Assembly (NCBI GenBank): GCA_964347035.1
Contig: CAYFXE010000009.1
Coordinates: forward strand, 1 to 64,000
From: CAYFXE01 sp964347035
Lineage (GTDB): Bacteria > Acidobacteriota > Aminicenantia > Aminicenantales > Aminicenantaceae
Length of the DNA: 64,000 nt
Reading direction: 5' to 3'
The stretch's first letter is position 1. Every line of letters begins with the position of its first letter. Below are positions 42,698-50,503 of the stretch, piece by piece. The notes under the pieces were generated by a model. The model saw nothing but the letters and a program-made list of their open reading frames with translations, was not told the DNA's origin and ran no database searches. The translations under genes and the position numbers were made by a program.

Positions 42698-43621
42698 ATG
42701 CTCGAGGATTTTCTTTCCATCCACGATCTGAGCCTGTATGAATTCTACCAGATCTTGGACATGACTCAAGACATCAAGGAACATCCTCAACGCTTCCGGA
42801 ATCAACTGAAAGATAAAATCTTGGCGATGGTCTTCGAGAAACCGTCTCTCCGAACTCGGGTGACGTTTGAAGTGGGGATGCTAGAGCTTGGAGGCGAAGC
42901 CGTCTATCTGAGTCCTTCCGATATTCGACTGGNNNNNNNNNNCTATGACGTGGGCAAAAACCTGGAGCGATGGGTGGATGGTATCATGATCAGAACCTTT
43001 GGCCATCAGATTGCCCTCGATCTCGCTCAAGCGTGTCACATTCCTGTCATCAATGCCTTGACCGACCTTCTTCATCCCTGCCAGGCGATGGCCGACTTCT
43101 TCACTCTAAGAGAAAAAAAGGGGAATCTGACAAACCTTAAGCTGGCCTATATCGGAGATGGAAACAACGTCTGTCACAGTCTCCTGATGGCCTCGGCCAA
43201 GGCCGGGAGCGAAATGATCGTCGCCACACCAGAGGGATTCGAGCCTAAACCTGAGATACTCAAACAAGCCGAGGAAGACGCCCAAGAAACGGGAGCTCGT
43301 TTCTGGTTGACAAACAACCCTCATGATGCCGCAGAGGGAGCGGATGTGATCTACACCGATACCTGGACTTCGATGGGCCAGGAGGAAGAAAAGAAAAGCA
43401 GGGCTACGCTTTTCGCTCATTTCCAAATCAACGGGAAATTGATGGCCAGAGCCAAAGAAGATGCGGTTTTTATGCATTGTCTCCCCGCTCACCGAGGGGA
43501 AGAAGTGACGGACGAAGTCATGGATTCTTCCCAATCCATCGTCTTCGACCAAGCCGAAAATAGACTTCACGTTCAAAAAATCATTATGATATTATTAATG
43601 GGGACGAAAAAAAGACGATGA
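42698..43621 (+). CDS. argF: Ornithine carbamoyltransferase-type transcarbamylase (contains a 10-N gap)
   Basis: This 307-codon frame has the carbamoyl-phosphate site FEKPSLRTRVTFEVG (SLRTR in place of STRTR, seen in other OTCs), IMIRTFGHQ, HPCQAMADFFTL, YIGDGNNVCHSLL, DTWTSMGQEEE and HCLPAHRGEEVTDEV, the last being the OTC signature. The gap follows YLSPSDIRL; homologues need about six residues there, so about 16 nt are missing. A catabolic role with arcC is suggested by the operon, but an anabolic role is equally allowed by sequence. Its last 4 nt overlap the next gene. Confidence 0.92.
   Translation: MLEDFLSIHDLSLYEFYQILDMTQDIKEHPQRFRNQLKDKILAMVFEKPSLRTRVTFEVGMLELGGEAVYLSPSDIRLXXXXYDVGKNLERWVDGIMIRTFGHQIALDLAQACHIPVINALTDLLHPCQAMADFFTLREKKGNLTNLKLAYIGDGNNVCHSLLMASAKAGSEMIVATPEGFEPKPEILKQAEEDAQETGARFWLTNNPHDAAEGADVIYTDTWTSMGQEEEKKSRATLFAHFQINGKLMARAKEDAVFMHCLPAHRGEEVTDEVMDSSQSIVFDQAENRLHVQKIIMILLMGTKKRR
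42933..42942. other. Scaffold gap (10 N) inside the transcarbamylase gene
   Basis: Frame is kept across it. The true missing length is probably about 16 nt, judged from homologues. Confidence 0.95.
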
Positions 43622-45806
43622 ATCAAGATTACGAAGGCACCACCATAGAAGATAAAGACCTGGAATTCATAGAAGCGGAATTCTCTAAATCTGGTCACCC
43701 AATCACTCTTCAAGAACTCACCAGAAAACTGGCCTACAAGAAATCATCCTCTCAACTCGCGCAAGAAGTCAAAATATATGATCCATATTGTCAGTATGAT
43801 ATCGGCGATCTCATCTACAAGGAATACGATGAACCCCTGATGGTGAGCAGCAAGGGTGTGGAGCCCTTCAAAGGAGGAATCGTCCTCACCGTCATCAATA
43901 AAATCGCCTATGATAATTTTAACTGTGAAATGCTCGAGGTCGACTACGCCGGAGGAGGCGTCTTCAGGAAGCATATCGAATATATGAAGAAAACTAACAC
44001 ACAAGTCCTCCTGCCGGGCAATCTCGAAGGAAAAGCTCTCGCCCCCAAGGTCCTTAAGAAGGAAGAAGATCCTAGGCTTGAAGAGCTTCCGATGACAGAT
44101 AAAGACTTGAAAAAGCTGGAAAAGAATCTTAAATCTGCCCTCCTCAAATCTTCCAAATTCTTCAGCTGGAATGAATTCTGGCAACTCAAAGAAAAACAAA
44201 TCCAGATCGGAGAGGATAAGATAAAGGAAATTGAACATTACCTTTCAGAGACAAAACTCTCAGCTGAGACTCCTGAACTAGTCTCCCGCATCTATAACCT
44301 GAGCCTAGAGGAGGAGTCTTTACCTCTCTATTGTCTTAGCTTGAACTATTCGCTAGATAAAAAATGGAAGAAATCCTTTGTCTATGTCTCTCCCCATAAT
44401 TGGGGAAAATGGAACTTGAAGGACACGCTGAACTCTTTTCTTGCGGATTTACCCCTATCAGCTTCCAAAGCCAAACTCCCCTCCTTCGATCAGGAAAAGG
44501 AACCGATGACAAAATCTTCCCAGGAATTTCCCCTCAAGCTCTATCTGAGCTGGAGAGAAATTCTATCAGGAGGGCTGAAGGTTCCTAGGAGCATCAACAA
44601 ACACTTATCCCAGGCAAGAGAGTACATTTTTACCGATGCCGAAGCCGAAAAAGACTACATGGTCTACTATTACCCCTCCTCACATTTCTTTTGCGGGCTC
44701 AAGGAATTTTATGAGACTCACAACGTCCCTCAAGGAGCCAGCTTGACCCTGGAGAGGAAAGGCCTGACTCATTTTCACTTTTGGATCAAGAAGTCCAAGA
44801 AAAAGCTCTCTGTATCCAAAATTACCTATGATTCAAAGAAGGATAAATTCGAGTCATCAGGTGAAGAGGTGTTTACCTTTGCCCTCCCAAACAAGATTAT
44901 TCATCTCCAAAGAGAAACCCTCCAGAAGCTCTTTGGCCTCTATAATCAAAGACGAAATCTTAACCTGAGAGAGCTTCTTTTTCTTGTCCATAAAACCTTT
45001 GGTATGGATGGAGATAAATACTCGCTCCACTATCTTCGGGCCTATCATCTCGTGGATGTCTTGAAGCGAACATCAGAGGATGACGTCGAGAGGACTCTTC
45101 TCAACACGGCCGAATTTAGCAGGTCAGAAAAAAAGAAAGGAATTTTTCTCTACCAAGAGAAAATTGAGATAGAAAAAGAAAAGGAGATGGAGATTCCTCC
45201 AGAGATACCTGCTGAGCTCATTCCCGAAGAAATCGTCGAAAAAGCTCCTCCTGAAGCCCCTCCCGCAGAAATCACACCTCTGCAACTGGAAGGAGAGAGA
45301 GAAGAAGCCCTTAGGACGGAAGCACCCCTAGAAGCTCCGCGAGCAGAGATTAGGGAACCAATGGAAGAGGAGAGGCCAGTTCCTCCAAAAAGAGAAAAAG
45401 AAATCAGGAAAAAGAAACCTAAAGCAAGACCTGAGGCAGAGAGAGCTGACCGACGCAGGAAAAGAGAACGTCGACTCATCGAAGAGAAAATAGAGCTGGA
45501 AGAATCTGAACAAGAAGCCTTGATTGCTGTGAAAGCCGAAGAGAAAAAAGAGGTCGAAGAAGTGAGACTAGAGGCTCGCCCTAAGGAAAAGAAAAAAGAG
45601 TATAAGGCCTATGTCTCAGAGGAACCTGTCTTCGGGGTCTTTGCCGAAAAGCTGAAAACAGCCCTGGATAAGAAGGACAAGAAAAAGAACACCTGGAAAG
45701 AGGGAGATAAGGTCAAGAAATGCATGGACTGTCACAATGAGCCCACGATCAAAGGCGAAAAGAAGCTGNNNNNNNNNNGAAAAATAAAGACAAAAAGAAA
45801 AAATAG
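43618..45806 (+). CDS. Unknown protein translationally coupled to the transcarbamylase (gap near the 3' end)
   Basis: The protein has about 730 residues. I do not recognise a family. Residues 1-50 look like a small helical (winged-helix-like) unit, followed by a beta-rich unit (YDIGDLIYKEYDEPLMVSSKG, VEPFKGGIVLTVINKI). The middle part is mixed alpha/beta with ASLTLERKGLTHFHFWIKK. Residues 520-700 are a Glu/Lys/Arg/Pro-rich low-complexity tail, and KKCMDCHNEP just before the gap carries a CxxCH. There is no signal peptide, so it is probably cytoplasmic. After the gap the open frame would run to 45831, but the next frame gives KNKDKKKK and a stop at 45804-45806, which suits the tail better and avoids overlap with the convergent gene. 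The start overlaps the transcarbamylase stop (ATGA). Confidence 0.7.
45769..45778. other. Scaffold gap (10 N) near the end of the unknown gene
   Basis: Directly after KGEKKL. Frame on the far side cannot be trusted because the true length is unknown. Confidence 0.95.
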
Positions 45807-45811
45807 GTCTG

Positions 45812-46900
45812 CTATAAGATCTCTCGTCTAGGCCCCTTTCTTCGGGTCACTCCCATCTGATCCAGTAATTCCAACAGCGGGATGGCGTATTTACGGCTCA
45901 AGCCTGTCATATTTTTAAAATCTAAGACTGTAAGTTCTCTCTTTCCTGAATTTTGAACCTGAAAAACGATCTCATCCAACCATCGAGAGTGAATTAGAAA
46001 CCCGTCCTTCCCCTGAATAACTTTTTTTCTTTCGATCAGTAGTTCGAGCAAGCGGTTTAACCTCACCGGAGATAGCCGAAACGTTCGGCGCAAATCTTCG
46101 ATGGAGACGGAGTGGAATTCTCCTTTGTAGCACATCTCTTCCAGTTGATGCAAAACTCTTTCCTCCTGAGGAGAAAGAGTCCACTCAAAATCGATAAGGG
46201 AGATGGCGTTCTCGAGCAGCCTAATCTTTTGCTCTTTGGCCAGACGTTTATAAACCAAAGCCAGAATTCTCTGATCGGCATCGAATCGCTTCTGAATTCT
46301 ATCCAGCGAAGCTCCCAGTTCTCCCGGATGCTTCTCGTGATAAGAGGAGAGATAGGCAAGAATCTTTTGACAGAGATAATCAAAGCTCTGCTTCGAGACA
46401 AGGAAAAGAGGAGTAAAAGAAAGGATACGCAGCTTCCCGCTGGCTTCCAATCCTTTGCTGAGAGAAAGCAGTTTGGCTCGGCTCAGTCCAGAAAACTCTC
46501 TCGCTTCTTTCTCCCTGAGGCCCTTCGTCCCCTTTTTCAGAACGAGAGCGCCCAGCATGTCTCTCTCATCTCCGAGAAGTCTGGACAGGAATTCTGTTTT
46601 CTTCTTGACCTTTTTTCCTCTCGCTTTCTCCGAGTGCGGGTTTAAAACCCTTCCCTCACCGAGAAAATTCTTTCTCCTGGGTTCTCGAACTCTGAATCCG
46701 TCTCCCCATCGCACCCTGATAGGCTTTCCCGTCAATATTCTGACAAAAAACTTTTCCTGCTGAGGCACTCGGGATTGCTCATAATAAGAAATCGAAGCCG
46801 AAGTCTTCGCCTCCTCGAAGATGACCATCGCGTCGATCGATCTTTTCACTCCCTTGGGGAAAAAATCGACAACGGCATCGAATTCCGAAGTATTCATCAT
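45812..46900 (-). CDS. SelB C-terminal-like protein without a GTPase domain
   Basis: This 362-residue protein aligns with the C-terminal two thirds of elongation factor SelB. Residues 1-85 resemble EF-Tu domain III of SelB (including FVRILTGKPIRVRWGDGFRVREP and GEGRVLNPHSEK in place of GGGRVLDP). Winged-helix modules follow, ending LTVLDFKNMTGLSRKYAIPLLELLDQMGVTRRKGPR, the SECIS-binding WH4 signature. No G1-G5 motifs exist here or upstream: the gene begins at ATG 46900, overlapping the rnr stop by 4 nt. It is therefore a stand-alone RNA-binding-type protein rather than a factor that delivers selenocysteinyl-tRNA. Function is unknown; co-translation with RNase R suggests RNA work. Confidence 0.8.
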   Translation of the reverse strand: MMNTSEFDAVVDFFPKGVKRSIDAMVIFEEAKTSASISYYEQSRVPQQEKFFVRILTGKPIRVRWGDGFRVREPRRKNFLGEGRVLNPHSEKARGKKVKKKTEFLSRLLGDERDMLGALVLKKGTKGLREKEAREFSGLSRAKLLSLSKGLEASGKLRILSFTPLFLVSKQSFDYLCQKILAYLSSYHEKHPGELGASLDRIQKRFDADQRILALVYKRLAKEQKIRLLENAISLIDFEWTLSPQEERVLHQLEEMCYKGEFHSVSIEDLRRTFRLSPVRLNRLLELLIERKKVIQGKDGFLIHSRWLDEIVFQVQNSGKRELTVLDFKNMTGLSRKYAIPLLELLDQMGVTRRKGPRREIL

Positions 46901-48966
46901 TGTCTTCCAGAAGGTAAACTCAGTGTGGTTCTCCTCAGGATGGGATCGACCGATGCTAGAATCCCGGTTATCCTGTCTCCCAATCCAATCCTTCTGCCCG
47001 AGTTTCTTCCCACCAGCTCTCGTTTGGCTCTGTGAACAGAAAGATCGCCGCTGAGATCAGAGAAAAAGACCATCCCCTCGACAAAATAACCTTCGAGCTC
47101 AACCACCAGCCCACCCTTGGATATATCAACGACAATTCCCTGAATCTCCTCTCCCAGCTTCTCTTTGAGGAGTCTGAATATCCTCCATTCCAGAAGTTCC
47201 CGCTCTGCCCCTTCGGCTTGGCGTTCTTTCTCAGAACATTGAAGGGCCAGCGAAGTAAGCGAGTCCGATTCAAGCCTGTCCCCTTTGAGGACAGATTTTA
47301 AGATGCGATGAACCACAAGGTCTGGGTAGCGTCGTATCGGAGAGGTGAAATGGGTGTACACTCGTTTGGCGAGTCCGTAATGGCCTTTATTCTCTTCAGA
47401 GTACATGGCCAGCTTGAGGCTTTTGAGCACACGGAGGTTTAAAAACTTCGCGCCAGGAAGACTCTCGGCTTGGTCCAACACCATCTGTAAATCTGCTGAC
47501 TTAATCCTCTCCACAGGGGGAAGAGAAAAGCCAAAATGTTCCAGTATATCCCGCAGTTTCTCCAAATCCTCCCTGCCAGGTTGGGGATGGACTCTGAAGA
47601 GGAAAGGAATGTTTTTTTGCCACAGATAGGCAGCCACCGCCTCGTTGGCCGCCAGCATGAATTCTTCGATCACTCGGTGAGCCTCGTTGCGCTCGAACGG
47701 CACGATAGAGACAAGGTTGCCTTCCTTGTAGACAAGCTCTGGTTCGGTCAAATCAAAGTCCAGACTCCCATCGCGTCTTCTCCTCGAGTTCAGGATACGA
47801 GCCAGTTCTCTCATTAACAGCAGATCAGGGATAAGGTGACGCAATTCTTCTTTCTCTATATCGGCTCCCTCAAAGATCCTGTAGACAATATCATAGGTTA
47901 ATCGGGATTCGGTTCGGATCAGAGAAGGAAGAAATTCGCTCCTGAGGATATTGCCTTCCCTGTCAATCTCGAGGACGACAGAAAACGTCAACTTTTCCTG
48001 TTTCGGTCTTAGGCTACAGATGTCTGCCGAAAGCCGCTCAGGAAGCATAGGAAGGGTGCGAACAGGAAAGTAGACGCTGGTGCCACGCCTGAAGGCTTCT
48101 TCATCGAGGGCAGAGCGAGGCTTCACATAATGGGAAACATCAGCGATATGTACACCAAGAAGATAATGTCCATTAGATCGCTTGGCCACACTCACGGCAT
48201 CGTCAAAGTCCTGGGCGGCCTCTCCATCGATGGTCACCGACCTCCAGGCTCTGTAATCGATACGACCCTTTTTTTCCTCAGGTACAATCTCTGAGGGGAT
48301 GTCATTGGCCTCATCTAGGGAGTCTTTTGGAAAGGTGGCTCTTAAATCAAACCGACGGATGACGGCTTCGGTATCCACACCAGGTTCATCCGGCCAACCT
48401 AAAATATCAGTCAGGCGCATGGTATCTCTCTCGGCCTCGACGATCATCCCTGGTTGGACGGCAATGGTGTTGGAGACGAGGAGCGGAACTTCGTCTGAAT
48501 ACGGGGCTTCCAGCGGAAGAAAAAAAGGCCTTCCCAGATGTTCTTTGTAGAGACCGACCATCCCTTTCCTCCCCTTTTCCAGGATGCGGATCACTCGTCC
48601 TTCTGGTTTTCCTTTCTTTCCCCCTTTCCTACCAAGAACCTCCACTACATCCCCATCGAGCGCACCAGCCGTGTACTTTGTGGGGATGAAGACATCCTCT
48701 CCCCTTCCATCACTGGGCCTGACGAACCCGAATCCCCTCGAAGAAGCCATGTATCTTCCTCTCATCACATTCGTCCGAACCGGAACAAAATACCTCCGTT
48801 TTATCCTGATCACAATTCCCTGTTTCTCCAGGACCTCGAGGTGCTTCTTCAGTCGATGCCTCTCTTGAGGCGAACAATGCAGTGCTCGGGCTAACCCCTG
48901 GAAACTCGCCCCTTGCCTCTTCGCCCTCAACACGGAAAGAATCTGATCAACCATGCCTTTTCTCAA
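46897..48966 (-). CDS. rnr: Ribonuclease R (RNase II/R family)
   Basis: This 689-residue exoribonuclease has an N-terminal winged helix (LSVLRAKRQGASFQGLARALH), cold-shock domains (GRYMASSRGFGFVRPSDGRGEDVFIP), the RNB catalytic domain (IDGEAAQDFDDAVSVAKR with the metal-binding Asp cluster; FTSPIRRYPDLVVHRIL) and a C-terminal S1 domain (EEIQGIVVDISKGGLVVELEG). It degrades structured RNA 3' to 5'. It is flanked by 4-nt overlaps on both sides: with an unknown gene upstream and the SelB-like gene downstream. Confidence 0.96.
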   Translation of the reverse strand: MRKGMVDQILSVLRAKRQGASFQGLARALHCSPQERHRLKKHLEVLEKQGIVIRIKRRYFVPVRTNVMRGRYMASSRGFGFVRPSDGRGEDVFIPTKYTAGALDGDVVEVLGRKGGKKGKPEGRVIRILEKGRKGMVGLYKEHLGRPFFLPLEAPYSDEVPLLVSNTIAVQPGMIVEAERDTMRLTDILGWPDEPGVDTEAVIRRFDLRATFPKDSLDEANDIPSEIVPEEKKGRIDYRAWRSVTIDGEAAQDFDDAVSVAKRSNGHYLLGVHIADVSHYVKPRSALDEEAFRRGTSVYFPVRTLPMLPERLSADICSLRPKQEKLTFSVVLEIDREGNILRSEFLPSLIRTESRLTYDIVYRIFEGADIEKEELRHLIPDLLLMRELARILNSRRRRDGSLDFDLTEPELVYKEGNLVSIVPFERNEAHRVIEEFMLAANEAVAAYLWQKNIPFLFRVHPQPGREDLEKLRDILEHFGFSLPPVERIKSADLQMVLDQAESLPGAKFLNLRVLKSLKLAMYSEENKGHYGLAKRVYTHFTSPIRRYPDLVVHRILKSVLKGDRLESDSLTSLALQCSEKERQAEGAERELLEWRIFRLLKEKLGEEIQGIVVDISKGGLVVELEGYFVEGMVFFSDLSGDLSVHRAKRELVGRNSGRRIGLGDRITGILASVDPILRRTTLSLPSGRQ

Positions 48967-49607
48967 TAATAAAACAAAGAAATGTAGGGGATTTCGTGTT
49001 TTTCCCTGAAGTGTTTCACTAATTTTGTTCTCCAGATGGAAAAAAACTCCTCGTCACTGGCGGATCCGTATTCTTTACTGACCTGCCGTTTCATCCGTTC
49101 GGCCTCTTCTGGTGTAGAATTCTCCACGAGTAAACGCTCAACCTCCGCCTCCAACCTCTCGAGATCCTCCTCCTCAGGGCTTTGAGTGGAGAGCATCACC
49201 AAGGCCCTAGAATATACATCCCTCAAGAAATGGATCCGAGAGGGGATGGCCTCAAGGAATCTCTCCACGTCAGTCTTGGCTTTTTTCCTTTTTTCTTCTT
49301 TCTCCAGAATAAGAGACTTCCTTCCGATTTTTCTTTCCTTGTACTGCTCAAAAGCCTTCTGGACTTGATGTTGGCAGTAGGCCAGGGAGAAAACCTTGCC
49401 TTTTTCCCTTGACTTTGGAGGGGTGTCTTCAAAGGCTTTCTTCATCCCTTCCAGAATCGTGCGAAGAGGAATCTTCATCCTTTCCCAGCGAGCGATGAGA
49501 TCTAGATCTTTGGAGGAAAGGAAAAAGGGGGCTCCCCGATACCAGAAGAAATGTCTCGCAATCGTCTGAAAATACTGACTTCGTTTTTTGTTCCTCGCTA
49601 GACCCAT
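48963..49607 (-). CDS. Unknown protein coupled to rnr
   Basis: A 214-residue soluble, mostly helical, charged protein: it starts GLARNKKRSQYFQTIARHFFWYRGAPFFLSS, has DLIARWERMKIPLRTILEGM, a Lys/Glu-rich middle (about 90-115) and ends KHEIPYISLFYY. I do not recognise the family. No membrane segment or signal peptide is visible. It overlaps rnr by 4 nt and begins 46 nt after the coaX stop, so it belongs to a coaX-unknown-rnr-SelB-like unit. Position suggests an accessory role in RNA metabolism, without sequence proof. Confidence 0.75.
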   Translation of the reverse strand: MGLARNKKRSQYFQTIARHFFWYRGAPFFLSSKDLDLIARWERMKIPLRTILEGMKKAFEDTPPKSREKGKVFSLAYCQHQVQKAFEQYKERKIGRKSLILEKEEKRKKAKTDVERFLEAIPSRIHFLRDVYSRALVMLSTQSPEEEDLERLEAEVERLLVENSTPEEAERMKRQVSKEYGSASDEEFFSIWRTKLVKHFREKHEIPYISLFYY

Positions 49608-49653
49608 AACCTTTCCTTATCCACTGGAAACTCTATGTGAAGCTCGGAAGCCG

Positions 49654-50448
49654 CTATCGAGAATTACGTTTTTTTGTCGGCGACTCCTCGTTCCTCTCGT
49701 ATATGATCCTCAATCCCTCGAGGACAAGTTGGGGTTCATAGTAGTCAATATGACTGATTTGGCGATGGATCAGAGCAGCCGAACCGCCGGTCGATACGAC
49801 CTTCGTCTCCTCTCCCAACTCCTTCTTCATTTCCTTGATGATCCCGGAAATGAGCCCGATGTAACCGTAATAAAGTCCTGACTGCATGCTGGCTTCAGTC
49901 GTTCGTCCTATAGCTTTACGGGGTTTTCTTATTTCTATCCGAGGCAATTTTGCTGTTCTGCGATACAGGGCTTCGGCGGCAATCTGCATACCCGGAGCTA
50001 TCGCACCCCCCAGATACTCTCCATTAGAGGAGACAGCGTCAAAGGTAGTAGCCGTCCCAAAATCGACCACGATTAATGGCCCTCCATACTTGGAGTAGGC
50101 AGCCACAGCAGAGACGACTCGATCAGCCCCAACCTCGAGGGGATTTTCATACAAAATCGGCATGCCTGTCTTGAGGCCAGGGCCGACAACAAGGGCCTTG
50201 ACCTGGAAGAGATTCTGAGTTAATTCTTGGAACACTGGCGTCAAAGGGGGCACCACACTGGAGAGGATAGCTGATTTTAGGCTCGACGCCTCTAATCCAG
50301 ATATCGCCAGGAGGTTCAAGAGTGTAATTCCGTAGTCATCGCTCGTCTTTTCTCTCTCAGAGTGAATTTTCCAGTCCTGAACCAGCCTCCGCCCTTCGAA
50401 GACTCCGATGGCGATACTGGTGTTCCCTATATCGATGGCTAAGAGCAT
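49654..50448 (-). CDS. coaX: Type III pantothenate kinase
   Basis: This 264-residue ASKHA-fold kinase has LLAIDIGNTSIAIGVFEG (phosphate 1), YENPLEVGADRVVSAVAAY, IVVDFGTATTFDAVSSNGEYLGGAIAPGM and VVSTGGSAALI, all CoaX signatures. It phosphorylates pantothenate in coenzyme A synthesis and needs a monovalent cation. A strong GGAGGGG lies upstream of the ATG at 50448. Length is normal. Confidence 0.96.
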   Translation of the reverse strand: MLLAIDIGNTSIAIGVFEGRRLVQDWKIHSEREKTSDDYGITLLNLLAISGLEASSLKSAILSSVVPPLTPVFQELTQNLFQVKALVVGPGLKTGMPILYENPLEVGADRVVSAVAAYSKYGGPLIVVDFGTATTFDAVSSNGEYLGGAIAPGMQIAAEALYRRTAKLPRIEIRKPRKAIGRTTEASMQSGLYYGYIGLISGIIKEMKKELGEETKVVSTGGSAALIHRQISHIDYYEPQLVLEGLRIIYERNEESPTKKRNSR

Positions 50449-50503
50449 TTCTCCCCTCCTTTATCGATGGAACGTGTCTAAAAAGAGACGAAAAGAGCCA
50501 CGC

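Noticed and set aside
45804..45831. Extension of the unknown 737-residue gene to 45831
   Set aside because: The frame after the N gap is arbitrary; the alternative frame gives a Lys-rich end and a stop at 45806 without overlapping the convergent gene.
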